From: Castellaniella sp.
Lineage (GTDB): Bacteria > Pseudomonadota > Gammaproteobacteria > Burkholderiales > Burkholderiaceae_B
Direction of reading: 5' to 3'
Assembly (NCBI RefSeq): GCF_004321985.1
Contig: NZ_SCQN01000055.1
Span: 1 to 45,034 of the forward strand
Length of the DNA: 45,034 nt
Part shown: piece after piece, positions 24,165 through 33,448 of the stretch
Position numbering within the stretch: the stretch's first letter is position 1
How the letters are laid out: every line of letters starts with the position of its first letter
Made by a program: the position numbers and the translations under genes
Notes under the pieces: generated by a model
Databases searched by the model: none
The model's input: the letters and a program-made list of their open reading frames with translations, nothing else
What the model was told of the DNA's origin: nothing

Positions 24165-25115
24165 TCAGTGAAACGGCACCGTCTTCGCGTCTGATCCTGG
24201 CGGGGGCATGAAGAAATCATGCAGGTATTTCTCGCCTTCATCGTCCAGGATGGTGACCACGGTCTTCAATTCGGGGTGTTGCTCGCGGATTCGCTTTGCG
24301 GCGAGTAAGTGGGCGCCAGAGCTGGGGCCACAGAACAGGCCACGCTTTCGTGCGAGGTGGCGCATCTCGTCCACAGCGGCGGTGCTGGAGATGCCTAGCG
24401 TGTCGTTGACCAGTTCCCGGTGGTGGGCAAAGATGCCCGGCACGAAGCCGTCCGAGATGCCCTCGATCTGGTGCAGCGCGACCTCGCCGCACAGGATGGT
24501 ACGGGATTCCGAGGGCTCCATGGCAAACAGCCGTACGTGCGGGTTGACCTCACGGAAGGCCTGGCCGACGCCGATCAGTGTGCCTCCGGTGCCGACTCCG
24601 TGCACGAAGGCATCGGGAATGCGGCCTTCTGGAAGCTGTGCAAGGATTTCCGGCCCCAGCAGCTCGCGGTTCTCCTCGACATTCCATTCCGACTCGAACT
24701 GGCCGGGGAAGAAGAACCCGGGCTGTTGACCGAGCTGTCGGGCGCGTTCCAACGCGTCGTTGACGTGGAAGGTGCCGCTGAAAAGGACTTCCGCACCATA
24801 GGCGCGCGAGATTGCCACTCGTTCCGTGGACAGGCCTTCCGGCATGACGACGATCATCTTGTAGCCTTTGACGGCGGCCACCATGGAAAATGCGTTGCCA
24901 GTGTTGCCGCTGGTGGCCTCGACGATGGTGTCTCCGGGCTTCAGTGTGCCCGTCTGCTCTGCGCGCTCGATGATGTATTTGGCGATTCGCGCCTTGATCG
25001 ACCCTGATGGGTTCAGAAATTCGCATTTGGCGAATATGCCGTCGATTTCCATGAGCGGCGTGTCGCCGACTGCGTCCAGGATGTTGGCGGTCACGCCGGT
25101 GTAACGAGTGGCCAT
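24165..25115 (-). CDS. PLP-dependent cysteine synthase family protein
   Basis: A 316-residue fold-type II PLP enzyme. The ATG at 25115 gives the family start (ITANILD-like then VGDTPL). The PLP lysine is Lys41 in NPSGSIKAR, where most cysteine synthases have KDR, so the residue after the lysine-following position differs. TSGNTGNAF binds the substrate carboxylate, and GVGTGGTL binds the PLP phosphate. It makes cysteine from O-acetylserine (or a phospho analogue) and sulfide, or a related beta-replacement. It is the first recognisable core-type gene to the right of the catabolic block and is divergent from modA. Symbols cysK and cysM are both possible. Confidence 0.85.
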   Translation of the reverse strand: MATRYTGVTANILDAVGDTPLMEIDGIFAKCEFLNPSGSIKARIAKYIIERAEQTGTLKPGDTIVEATSGNTGNAFSMVAAVKGYKMIVVMPEGLSTERVAISRAYGAEVLFSGTFHVNDALERARQLGQQPGFFFPGQFESEWNVEENRELLGPEILAQLPEGRIPDAFVHGVGTGGTLIGVGQAFREVNPHVRLFAMEPSESRTILCGEVALHQIEGISDGFVPGIFAHHRELVNDTLGISSTAAVDEMRHLARKRGLFCGPSSGAHLLAAKRIREQHPELKTVVTILDDEGEKYLHDFFMPPPGSDAKTVPFH

Positions 25116-25373
25116 GGGGAGCTCCTTGAGCCGGCCTGCCGGCAGGCTTCCGCTGTTTGCGGTGCCGGCACTGGTACAGGCCTTGTCCGTGTCATTATGA
25201 GCTTTCTGGCGAGGGCAGCAGAGCGACCGACAGCACGGTGCGGTTATCGCCTCAATCGACTGCCGGTCCGGTGGCACGACCCGCATCGCAAAGCGGCGGG
25301 ATCGTTTGCCATGACGATGGGGCGTGATACGCTGGTGGCTTTTCAGTCCATCAATCCAATGAGGTTGATTAAC

Positions 25374-26123
25374 ATGAATCGGCTCCGTTGGCTGGCTGGT
25401 TGCCTGGTGTTGTGTGCCTGGCTCCCGGCACAGGCGGGCGAGGTGCTGGTGTCGGCGGCTGCCAGCCTGACCAATGCATTCAAGGATCTGGCCGTACAGT
25501 ATCAATCGGTGCATCCGGGTGAGCTGATACTGACTACGTTTGGGGCGTCCGACGTGGTGCTGCGTCAGATCATCGAAGGCGCGCCGGCCGACGTGTTCGC
25601 GTCGGCCGACCAGAAGGCCATGGACAAGGCTCAGGCAGCGGGTGTCATCGATCCGGCGACTCGCGTGAATTTCGTGCGCAATGAGGTCGTGCTGATCGTG
25701 CCTGTGCGGGACCCCCACCATATCAAGTCGCTCGCTGATCTGGGCAAGCCGGGTGTCACACGGATTGCGCTGGGGAATCCGGTGTCGGTTCCGGTGGGCC
25801 GTTACACGCGGGCGGCGCTGGAGAAGGCCGGTCTGTGGTCCACGGTCCAGGCGAATCAGATCCTGGGGCAGAATGTGCGTCAGGTGCTGAGCTATGTGGA
25901 ACGAGGCGAGGTAGATGCCGGTTTCGTCTTTGCGACGGATGCGGCCCTGCTGAGGAACAAGGTTCGTGTGGTGCAGGTGGTCGCTACACCTGTGCCGGTC
26001 GTCTATCCGATTGCGCTGGTGCGCCGGAAGGGGCGTTCCCCCGAAGCTTCGGGATTCTTGAAATATGTGCTGTCGGATGCCGGTCGGGCTGTATTGCAAC
26101 GCTACGGATTCAGCCGTCCATGA
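25374..26123 (+). CDS. modA: Molybdate-binding periplasmic protein
   Basis: A 249-residue binding protein with signal peptide (RWLAGCLVLCAWLPAQAG) and the ModA opening EVLVSAAASLTNAFKDLA. The oxyanion-binding serines of VSAAAS and the ADVFASAD segment are in place. The ATG at 25374 is used, and one at 25359 would add five residues. It captures molybdate or tungstate for the permease downstream. The supply of molybdenum fits the molybdopterin hydroxylase and its maturation genes later in the window. Confidence 0.92.
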   Translation: MNRLRWLAGCLVLCAWLPAQAGEVLVSAAASLTNAFKDLAVQYQSVHPGELILTTFGASDVVLRQIIEGAPADVFASADQKAMDKAQAAGVIDPATRVNFVRNEVVLIVPVRDPHHIKSLADLGKPGVTRIALGNPVSVPVGRYTRAALEKAGLWSTVQANQILGQNVRQVLSYVERGEVDAGFVFATDAALLRNKVRVVQVVATPVPVVYPIALVRRKGRSPEASGFLKYVLSDAGRAVLQRYGFSRP

Positions 26124-26173
26124 GCTCCGTGGCGTACGGTTGATGAATTGTTTTGGAAACGGTGGCTGAATCG

Positions 26174-26857
26174 ATGGGGGATATCTGGGTTCCTCTGCTG
26201 CTGTCCCTGAAGGTCGCCGGATGGGCCACGGTTCTCGCGTCGCTGGCCGGGATCACGGTGGCTTATGGTCTGTCGCGCCAGGGCTCCCATTGGGGCGATT
26301 TCATGGATTCGCTGCTCACGCTGCCCATGGTGTTGCCGCCGACGGTGATTGGCTATTACCTGCTGGTGCTGTTTGGCCGAAGGGGCTGGCTGGGAGAGTG
26401 GCTGCAGGCCCATGGTTTCGAGCTGGTCTTCACCTGGCAAGGTGCCGCCGTCGCAGCCTCGGTGGTTGCTTTCCCTATGGTGCTGAAGGCATCGCGCGCG
26501 GCCTTTCTGTCGGTGGATCATCGGCTTGAACAGGCTGCTTCCGTGCTGGGTGCAGGGCGTGTGGCGGTGTTCCTGCTGGTCAGCCTGCCGCTGGCCGCCC
26601 GTGGGATCCTGGCGGGGATACTGCTTGCGTTTGCTCGCGCGTTGGGCGAGTTCGGCGCCACGCTGATGGTGGCTGGCAGCATCCCGGGCCGCACGCAGAC
26701 GCTGTCGATTGCGATCTATGAGGCGGTTCAGGCCGGCGACGATGGCATGGCTGACGTTCTGGTGCTGGTCACGTCGGCGACCTGCGTGGTGGTGCTGTGC
26801 GTGGTGGCCTGGCTGCTTCGGCGCAGCGGATCGGGGGTGCTGATCGGGCGGCGCTGA
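26174..26857 (+). CDS. modB: Molybdate ABC transporter permease
   Basis: A 227-residue permease with about five hydrophobic segments beginning WVPLLLSLKVAGWATVLASL. The conserved LPPTVIGYYLL and the docking loop EQAASVLGAGR...LPLAARGILAG are diagnostic of ModB/CysT-type permeases. The ATG at 26174 is preferred, and a TTG at 26153 is possible. It lies 50 bases after modA. The expected ATPase gene modC does not follow. Instead a minus-strand gene overlaps its 3' end by 89 bases. The ATPase must be encoded elsewhere, or the system borrows one. Confidence 0.9.
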   Translation: MGDIWVPLLLSLKVAGWATVLASLAGITVAYGLSRQGSHWGDFMDSLLTLPMVLPPTVIGYYLLVLFGRRGWLGEWLQAHGFELVFTWQGAAVAASVVAFPMVLKASRAAFLSVDHRLEQAASVLGAGRVAVFLLVSLPLAARGILAGILLAFARALGEFGATLMVAGSIPGRTQTLSIAIYEAVQAGDDGMADVLVLVTSATCVVVLCVVAWLLRRSGSGVLIGRR

Positions 26858-27701
26858 CAAGGGCCTGTGCGTAGCCTGTCGTCATGTCCGGCCACTGAGG
26901 CGTCCAGCCGCTGGCCCGCAACCTTGCGTTGGATAGCCGTTTGCCGTCTGGCGGGCGGGTTTCGCGGTCGGGCAGGTGACAGTCCGCCATCCGCGCCAGA
27001 GCGTCATACAGATCGGCCGTCGGCAGCGGGTGATCGTCCGTCCCGATGTAGCAGGACAACGGTTTCGGCAGCGCCAGAAGATGAGCACAGGCGGATGCCG
27101 CATCCTCGATGTGAATGCGGTTTGCCCAGTGGCCCGGACCGGTCGGGGCCTTGATGCGCCCGCTGCGCAGGCCTTCGATCAGCCGAAGGCGGCCAGGGCC
27201 ATAGAGGCCTGAGAGGCGCAAGGCGGTGCCGATTACATTTTGAAACCGGCCAGTCAGCTGCTCGTGCAGCAGGGCTTCGGCTGCCAGCATGGACGCGCCG
27301 CGAAAGTCCTCTGGATTGGCAGGGGTTTCCTCGTCCACCCAGGCATTCGACGGACCCCAGACGGCCGTCGAATCCACCATGACGCAGCGTCTCAGCCGTT
27401 CCGGTTCGGGGAGTGTCTCCAGCAGCGTCCGCAGCCCTTCCGGGTAGACTTGGACATAGGTTTCGGGTGTACGCGCATCCGGCGCCGGTGCATACAGAAG
27501 GTGGGTGGTGGGCGGGATGGCGGATAGTGCGGCGGACAGGCTTGCGGGATCGCGGAGGTCTGCCTGAAACCACCGGATTCGGCTGCCGGGGGTGGCCAGG
27601 ACGGGGCGCCGCCGCAGGCCAGCGCATTGCCATTCGGCAGAGTCCAGACGGCCGGCCGTGCGCATGCACAGGTCGCCGCCAATCAGAAGCAGAGTGTTCA
27701 T
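26769..27701 (-). CDS. NAD-dependent epimerase/dehydratase-like protein (YeeZ type)
   Basis: A 310-residue Rossmann-fold protein. The ATG at 27701 gives NTLLLIGGDLCMRTAGRL, a nucleotide-binding start of the form GGDxxxRxAxxL. Later features are VMVDSTAVWG, an LRLSGLYGPGR segment and a NRIHIEDAA motif, all as in YeeZ/epimerase-like proteins. The usual YxxxK pair is not obvious, so catalysis is uncertain. Its last 28 or so residues (Ala/Pro/Arg-rich) are antisense to the 3' end of modB and may be a recent extension after loss of an earlier stop. Confidence 0.75.
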   Translation of the reverse strand: MNTLLLIGGDLCMRTAGRLDSAEWQCAGLRRRPVLATPGSRIRWFQADLRDPASLSAALSAIPPTTHLLYAPAPDARTPETYVQVYPEGLRTLLETLPEPERLRRCVMVDSTAVWGPSNAWVDEETPANPEDFRGASMLAAEALLHEQLTGRFQNVIGTALRLSGLYGPGRLRLIEGLRSGRIKAPTGPGHWANRIHIEDAASACAHLLALPKPLSCYIGTDDHPLPTADLYDALARMADCHLPDRETRPPDGKRLSNARLRASGWTPQWPDMTTGYAQALVSAARSAPPIRCAEAARPPRTAPPRRSPT

Positions 27702-27803
27702 CCCATGTTTATACCCTGTCTGGCGCCGCAGCTGTCCGTGCGAGCACTGCCAGGTCAAATAGAATGATGGTCCGGAGAAACTTCATTTTGCAGGTGCCAC
27801 ATC

Positions 27804-28439
27804 ATGGCTGAAACCTTCCCCTTGCATCGCACGCATCCCGACGAACTGCTGGTCGGACTGGTGTCCATTTCGGATCGAGCGGCTGCGGGAGTCTATGAAG
27901 ACAAGGGTATTCCTGCGCTCGAGCAATGGCTGCGTGGTGCACTGACCCGCCCGCCGCAAATCGTCTCCCGGCTCATCCCGGACGGACGCGAAGGCATCGC
28001 CACGACCCTCAGGGAACTGGTGGACCAGGCTCGTTGCGATCTGGTGCTCACCACCGGCGGCACCGGGCCCGCGCGGCGCGATCTGACGCCCGAGGCGACG
28101 CTGGACGTTGCGACCCGCGAAATGCCTGGTTTTGGTGAGCAGATGCGCCAGGTCAGCCTGAAGTTCGTACCTACTGCGATCCTGTCGCGGCAGGTGGCCG
28201 TGATCCGCGAGCTTCCCGATCATGCAGCGCTCATCATCAACCTGCCGGGCCAGCCAAAGGCCATCCAGGAGACGCTGGAGGGGCTGCGGGGCGCGGATGG
28301 GGTGCTGCAGGTGCCGGGCATTTTTGCGGCGGTGCCGTATTGTCTGGATCTGATTGGCGGCCCCTACATCGACACGCACGATGAGATTGTGAGGGCGTTC
28401 CGCCCCAAGTCCGCGCGGCGGGTCAGCGGGCCGGCCTGA
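27804..28439 (+). CDS. mogA: Molybdopterin adenylyltransferase
   Basis: A 211-residue member of the MoaB/MogA family. It activates molybdopterin by adenylation before molybdenum insertion. The key nucleotide- and molybdopterin-binding stretch is TTGGTGPARRDLTPEA near residue 85, and SISDRAAAGVYEDKGIPAL near the N-terminus is typical of MogA. It lies 100 bases past the divergent epimerase-like gene and near modAB, making a small molybdenum cluster. MoaB-like proteins share the motif, but the length and N-terminus favour MogA. Confidence 0.88.
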   Translation: MAETFPLHRTHPDELLVGLVSISDRAAAGVYEDKGIPALEQWLRGALTRPPQIVSRLIPDGREGIATTLRELVDQARCDLVLTTGGTGPARRDLTPEATLDVATREMPGFGEQMRQVSLKFVPTAILSRQVAVIRELPDHAALIINLPGQPKAIQETLEGLRGADGVLQVPGIFAAVPYCLDLIGGPYIDTHDEIVRAFRPKSARRVSGPA

Positions 28440-28526
28440 GAGGGGCGCCATCAGCACCGATTCCCGTTACGCCTTAAAATCACATGAATCTGATTTCCCG
28501 CCATTTTCCCATTCAGGAGGTCCCCC

Positions 28527-29591
28527 ATGGCCCTGGTTTCCATGCGTCAGCTTCTCGATCACGCGGCCGAGCACGGCTACGGAATCCCCGCCTTCAATGT
28601 CAATAATCTGGAACAGGTTCAGGCCATCATGGAGGCCGCCGATCAGACCAGCAGTCCGGTGATCATGCAGGCTTCGGCCGGGGCTCGCAAGTACGCCGGC
28701 GAAGGCTTCCTCAAATACCTGATCCAGGCGGCCGTGAGTTCTTATCCGCACATTCCGGTCGTCATGCACCAGGACCATGGGCAGTCGCCGGACGTGTGCC
28801 GGGGTGCGATCGGCCTGGGGTTCTCCAGCGTAATGATGGACGGCTCTCTCATGGCCGACGGCAAGACCGTCTCCAGCTATGACTACAACCTGGATGTGAC
28901 CCGACAGGTCGTGGAGATGTCGCACAAGGTCGGTGTCACTGTGGAAGGCGAACTCGGCTGCCTAGGCTCGCTGGAAACCATGAAAGGCGACAAGGAAGAC
29001 GGGCATGGCGCCGAAGGCACCATGACGCGCGAGCAGTTGCTCACGGACCCCGAGCAGGCTGCCGATTTCGTGCGTCAGACGCAACTGGATGCCCTGGCTA
29101 TCGCGGTGGGCACCAGCCATGGCGCCTACAAATTCAGCCGCAAGCCGACCAGTGAAACCCTGTCCATCCAGCGCGTGAAGGAAATCCACGCGCGCTTGCC
29201 CAATACGCACCTGGTTATGCATGGCAGCTCCAGCGTGCCGCAGGAACTGCTCGCCATCATCCGCGAATTTGGCGGCGACATGAAGCAAACCTATGGCGTG
29301 CCAGTCGAGGAAATTCAGGAAGCCATCAAGCACGGCGTGCGCAAGGTCAACATCGATACCGACATCCGTTTGGCCATGACTGGGGCGATCCGCAAGTTCT
29401 TCGGCGAGAACCCGTCCAAGTTCGACCCGCGCGAATATCTGAAACCCGCCCGCGAGGCGGCCAAAAAACTGTGCGTGGCGCGTTATGAACAGTTCGGCAC
29501 GGCGGGGCATGCCCCGCAGATCAAGGCCATTCCGCTGTCCGACATGGCTGCGCGCTATGCCTCCGGTGAACTCAAGCAACAGGTGAAATAA
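28527..29591 (+). CDS. fba: Class II fructose-bisphosphate aldolase
   Basis: A 354-residue zinc-dependent aldolase of glycolysis and gluconeogenesis, cleaving fructose 1,6-bisphosphate. The zinc histidine regions [12 protein letters not shown] and VMHGSSSVP, the [10 protein letters not shown] segment and NIDTDIRLA are all family hallmarks. The length (about 350) is that of the Calvin-cycle subtype common in betaproteobacteria. AGGAGG precedes the ATG by 7 bases. purC follows 6 bases after its stop, so fba, purC, purE and purK may share a transcript. Confidence 0.95.
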   Translation: MALVSMRQLLDHAAEHGYGIPAFNVNNLEQVQAIMEAADQTSSPVIMQASAGARKYAGEGFLKYLIQAAVSSYPHIPVVMHQDHGQSPDVCRGAIGLGFSSVMMDGSLMADGKTVSSYDYNLDVTRQVVEMSHKVGVTVEGELGCLGSLETMKGDKEDGHGAEGTMTREQLLTDPEQAADFVRQTQLDALAIAVGTSHGAYKFSRKPTSETLSIQRVKEIHARLPNTHLVMHGSSSVPQELLAIIREFGGDMKQTYGVPVEEIQEAIKHGVRKVNIDTDIRLAMTGAIRKFFGENPSKFDPREYLKPAREAAKKLCVARYEQFGTAGHAPQIKAIPLSDMAARYASGELKQQVK

Positions 29592-29597
29592 GTCTCC

Positions 29598-30485
29598 ATG
29601 ACGGCCTTGCTTCAATCCTCCATCACGTCGCTGCCCCTGCTGGGGCGCGGCAAGGTCCGCGACATGTATGCCGTGGGCGACGACAAACTGCTGATCGTGG
29701 CGACGGACCGGATCTCGGCGTTCGACGTGATCCTGGATGATCCCATTCCCGGCAAGGGCAGGATCCTGACAGCTCTGACCGAATTCTGGCTGAAGCGGCT
29801 GGGTCACCAGATGCCCACTCACGCGACGGGCATTGCACCCGAAGACGTGGTTACGCCTCAGGAGCGCGATCAGGTGTCAGGCCGGGCCATGGTGGTGAAG
29901 CGGTTGAAGCCGATTCTGGTCGAAGCCGTCGCGCGTGGTTATCTGGCCGGGTCGGGTTGGAAGGACTACCAGGCGAACGGCTCCGTGTGTGGGGTGGCAC
30001 TGCCGGCAGGCCTGCGGCAGGCCGAAAAGCTGCCGCAGCCGATCTTCACGCCCGCTGCGAAGGCCGAATTCGGACACCACGACGAGAACGTCGATTTCGA
30101 GTATGTGGTGGGCCAGATCGGCCTGAAGATGGCCGAGGCCGTGCGCACCGCCACGCTGTCGCTGTACGCCGAGGCAGCCAATTACGCCGGTGGGCGCGGC
30201 ATCCTGATTGCCGACACCAAGTTCGAATTCGGTCTGGACGAGCACGGTACGCTGCACCTCATGGATGAGGTGCTGACGCCTGATTCCTCGCGTTTCTGGC
30301 CGGCTGATGGTTATGCGCTGGGCATCAGCCCACCGTCGTTCGACAAGCAGTTCGTGCGCGACTGGCTGGAGACCCAGGACTGGGCCAAGAAGCCGCCTGC
30401 CCCCAGGCTGCCGGCCGATGTGCTGCAACGCACTGCCGCCAAATACCAGGAGGCCCTGGATCGGTTGACCCAGGGCGCCGCATGA
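29598..30485 (+). CDS. purC: SAICAR synthetase
   Basis: A 295-residue enzyme that joins aspartate to CAIR with ATP in purine synthesis. The [12 protein letters not shown] start, the [12 protein letters not shown] substrate loop, [17 protein letters not shown], and the [14 protein letters not shown] stretch near the end are diagnostic. The protein is somewhat longer than the E. coli form (237), like the longer PurC type found in yeast and many betaproteobacteria. It begins 6 bases after fba and ends in an ATGA overlap with purE. Confidence 0.96.
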   Translation: MTALLQSSITSLPLLGRGKVRDMYAVGDDKLLIVATDRISAFDVILDDPIPGKGRILTALTEFWLKRLGHQMPTHATGIAPEDVVTPQERDQVSGRAMVVKRLKPILVEAVARGYLAGSGWKDYQANGSVCGVALPAGLRQAEKLPQPIFTPAAKAEFGHHDENVDFEYVVGQIGLKMAEAVRTATLSLYAEAANYAGGRGILIADTKFEFGLDEHGTLHLMDEVLTPDSSRFWPADGYALGISPPSFDKQFVRDWLETQDWAKKPPAPRLPADVLQRTAAKYQEALDRLTQGAA

Positions 30486-31054
30486 TTGCCTCCGGGTCCG
30501 GGGACCGGGCGGTGGCACCGCAGCAGGACTCGCAGCCGGCCGCAGCCGCACAAGGCGCTGTGTCCCCCGTCGTGGGCATCATCATGGGGTCTTCCAGCGA
30601 CTGGGAGATCATGCGACATGCAGCGGCGATCCTGGACGAGTTTGGCGTGCCGTATGAATCCCACGTGATCTCGGCGCACCGCATGCCGCTGGATATGGTG
30701 GAGTACGGTTCTCAGGCATACAACCGTGGGCTCCGTGCCATCGTCGCCGGTGCGGGAGGGGCGGCGCACCTCCCGGGCATGATGGCGGCGCTGACGCCGG
30801 TTCCCGTCTTTGGTGTCCCGGTGCCGTCGCACTACCTGCGCGGCGAAGATTCACTGTTGTCCATCGTACAGATGCCACGCGGCGTGCCGGTGGCGACCTT
30901 TGCTATCGGCGAATCGGGCGCGGCCAATGCCGCCCTGCACGCGGTGGCCAATCTGGCCATGACCGATGGCGATCTGTTGTTGCGGCTGAAGGCCTACCGG
31001 GCGCGCCAGACCGACAAGGCGCGTGCGATGGTGCTGCCGCCGGAGAATGCATGA
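30482..31054 (+). CDS. purE: N5-CAIR mutase
   Basis: A 190-residue protein that converts N5-CAIR to CAIR. The core begins near residue 30 with [14 protein letters not shown], the phosphate-binding motif, followed by SAHRMP carrying the catalytic histidine and [12 protein letters not shown]. The first 30 residues are an Ala/Gln-rich extension absent from most PurE proteins, and an internal start is possible. However, the ATG at 30482 overlaps the purC stop and is kept. It overlaps purK by ATGA too, in the usual purE-purK order. Confidence 0.95.
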   Translation: MIASGSGDRAVAPQQDSQPAAAAQGAVSPVVGIIMGSSSDWEIMRHAAAILDEFGVPYESHVISAHRMPLDMVEYGSQAYNRGLRAIVAGAGGAAHLPGMMAALTPVPVFGVPVPSHYLRGEDSLLSIVQMPRGVPVATFAIGESGAANAALHAVANLAMTDGDLLLRLKAYRARQTDKARAMVLPPENA

Positions 31055-32217
31055 ACGCTTCATCCGGACCTCAGCCCTCCGGGGCCTGGTTAGGGGTGCT
31101 GGGCGGCGGCCAGTTGGGCCGCATGTTCTGTCACGCGGCGCAGGCCATGGGTTATCGGGTTGCGGTGCTCGATCCGGGCGAGACCAGCCCGGCCGGCATG
31201 GTGGCCGATTGGCACATCCGCGCGGCTTACGATGACCCGGTGGCACTGGATCAGCTTGCGCAGCGCTGCGTGGCCGTCACCACGGAGTTCGAGAACGTCC
31301 CAGCCGACAGCCTCAGGCGCTTGTCCAGAACCTGCATCACGGCGCCATCCGGTGACTGCGTGGCCATTGCCCAGGACCGCCTGGACGAAAAGGCGTTCAT
31401 CCACGATTCTGGCGCGGCCGTTGTGCCGCATGCCGCCGTGCGTACACCGGCCGATCTGCAAACCTGCGACGCAGCGCTCTTTCCCGGCATTCTGAAGACG
31501 GCGCGGTTGGGGTATGACGGCAAGGGCCAGGTTCGGGTGGCGGATCGCGGCCAGGCACTGCAGGCGTTTGAGGCTCTGCATGATGTCCCATGTGTGCTGG
31601 AAGCTTTGCAGCCGTTGGATTACGAAATTTCCGTCATGGTGGCGCGCGATCTGTCGGGTAACGCCGTGACCTATCCGCCGTCGCGCAACCGGCATCGCGA
31701 TGGCATTCTGGCCCTTTCGCTGGTCGACGGCTCGGTACCGGAAGCCGTCGCCGGCCGGGCGCGTGACGATGCGCTGCGCATTGCCCGTGCGTTGGACTAT
31801 CACGGCGTGCTGGGTGTGGAATTCTTCGTGTTGCGGGACGGTCGTGTGATTGCCAACGAGATGGCTCCGCGTCCCCACAATAGCGGTCACTACACCCAGG
31901 ACGCCTGTCTGGTGAGCCAGTTCGAGCAGCAGGCGCGCATCATGGCCGGGCTCCCGTTGGGGGGTACGGATGTGTTGCGTCCCGCAGCCATGTTGAATCT
32001 GCTGGGCGACCTCTGGTTCGATGCTCGGGACCAGCGGCGGGAACCAGACTGGTCGGGTGTGCTCGCGGTACCGGGTACGCGCCTGCATCTGTACGCCAAG
32101 TCCGAGGCGCGGCCAGGACGCAAGATGGGACATGTGAACTTGCTGGCCGACACGGCAACGGAGCTGCATGCCCGTATCGCCCGGGTCGCGGCGGTGCTGG
32201 GGCTACCGGATGTCTGA
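31051..32217 (+). CDS. purK: N5-CAIR synthetase
   Basis: A 388-residue ATP-grasp enzyme that carboxylates AIR with bicarbonate. LGVLGGGQLGRMFCHAA opens the first domain, TTEFENVP follows, and KTARLGYDGKGQ is the ATP-grasp glycine loop. NEMAPRPHNSGHYTQDAC is the metal- and substrate-binding end of the active site. It is coupled to purE through ATGA and overlaps the next gene by 8 bases, so four or five genes from fba onward appear to be one unit. Confidence 0.96.
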   Translation: MNASSGPQPSGAWLGVLGGGQLGRMFCHAAQAMGYRVAVLDPGETSPAGMVADWHIRAAYDDPVALDQLAQRCVAVTTEFENVPADSLRRLSRTCITAPSGDCVAIAQDRLDEKAFIHDSGAAVVPHAAVRTPADLQTCDAALFPGILKTARLGYDGKGQVRVADRGQALQAFEALHDVPCVLEALQPLDYEISVMVARDLSGNAVTYPPSRNRHRDGILALSLVDGSVPEAVAGRARDDALRIARALDYHGVLGVEFFVLRDGRVIANEMAPRPHNSGHYTQDACLVSQFEQQARIMAGLPLGGTDVLRPAAMLNLLGDLWFDARDQRREPDWSGVLAVPGTRLHLYAKSEARPGRKMGHVNLLADTATELHARIARVAAVLGLPDV

Positions 32218-33253
32218 TCCAGACCACGACAGGATCGTCGAGGCGGCGCACCGTCTCGTACAGGGCCGGCTGGTGGCGTTTCCGACGGAGACGGTCTATG
32301 GTCTGGGAGCGGATGCCGAGAATCCGATGGCCGTCGCCCGCATCTACGCGGCCAAGCAGCGCCCGGCCAATCACCCCATCATCGTGCATCTGGCGCCGGA
32401 CACTGACCCGGCCTATTGGGTCACTGCCGTGCCACCGCTGGCGCGCAAGCTCATGGCGGCATTCTGGCCTGGGCCGCTCACGCTGATCCTGCCCAGAGCC
32501 GCGCGTATTCCGGACGTGGTCAGCGGCGGGCAGGACAGCATCGGCCTGCGCTGCCCCTCGCACCCGGTGGCCCAGACTCTGCTGCATGTGTTTGCGGGAC
32601 TCAAGTCTCATGGCTGTGGCGGCGTGGCGGCGCCCTCGGCCAACCAGTTCGGCCAGGTGTCGCCCACACGAGCCGAGCACGTCCGCCGTGAGTTTCCCGA
32701 TCTCGACGCGCAATCTCTGATGATCCTGGAGGGCGGCGAATCCGAGGTCGGCATCGAGTCGACGATTCTGGATTTGTCGCGCCTGGACCAGGGCGTTGCG
32801 CCGACGCTGTTGCGGCCCGGGGGGATCAGCAGCCTGCAGTTGGCGGATGTCCTGGGTGATCTCCCGGCGCAGCCGGATGCGGCGGCACCGCGCGTGTCCG
32901 GGTCGTTGAAGGCACACTATGCGCCACGCACGCCCTTGTCGCTGGTGTCGGCCGAGACCCTGCGGGCCTGGCGGCATCATTCAGCGCCGTCATCATCGCG
33001 GCCAGAGGCGGATGCCAGCCAGCGGGTGGCTGTGGTGGTGCTGGGCGCCGCACCCGGCCCTGCACCTGAAGGGGTCGACTGGGTGATTGCTCCCGATGAC
33101 CCCGCCGCCTATGCGCATCGTCTCTATGCCCTGCTGCGCGAACTGGATGCCGCCGGCTACGACCGCATCGTGCTCCAGCGTCCGCCTCTGGAGCCTGCCT
33201 GGCAGGGGGTCAATGACCGTATCGGACGGGCGGCTGCTGCGTTTGAGGGTTGA
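32210..33253 (+). CDS. Threonylcarbamoyl-AMP synthase (Sua5 type)
   Basis: A 347-residue protein that makes threonylcarbamoyl-AMP for the t6A37 modification of ANN-reading tRNAs. Residues 1-200 are the YrdC domain (AFPTETVYGLGADAENP, KQRPANHPIIVHL, FWPGPLTLILP, GLRCPSHP). Residues about 210-347 form the smaller C-terminal Sua5 domain, which distinguishes it from the short TsaC form. The ATG at 32210 lies inside the end of purK. Nothing links it functionally to purine synthesis beyond shared transcription. Confidence 0.93.
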   Translation: MSDPDHDRIVEAAHRLVQGRLVAFPTETVYGLGADAENPMAVARIYAAKQRPANHPIIVHLAPDTDPAYWVTAVPPLARKLMAAFWPGPLTLILPRAARIPDVVSGGQDSIGLRCPSHPVAQTLLHVFAGLKSHGCGGVAAPSANQFGQVSPTRAEHVRREFPDLDAQSLMILEGGESEVGIESTILDLSRLDQGVAPTLLRPGGISSLQLADVLGDLPAQPDAAAPRVSGSLKAHYAPRTPLSLVSAETLRAWRHHSAPSSSRPEADASQRVAVVVLGAAPGPAPEGVDWVIAPDDPAAYAHRLYALLRELDAAGYDRIVLQRPPLEPAWQGVNDRIGRAAAAFEG

Positions 33254-33448
33254 TCATCGGTTTCGGCTCTCCGCTGCCTTTCATACCACGACTTCAAATA
33301 TCAAGGATATGCATGACCCGGGGCGCCGCCCTTGGGAGGTGTTGCCGCGTCCGTCCCGTGTTGACCGGATGATCGATTGCGATGTATGAAGTAGCAGGTG
33401 CTCTGCGCGCAGAACCAGGCGTCGCAGGGCAGTCAAGCGGGAGGATAT

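Noticed and set aside
25116-26099. Minus-strand extension of the cysteine-synthase frame over modA
   Set aside because: The family N-terminus begins at 25115, and the extension is antisense to a good molybdate-binding protein.
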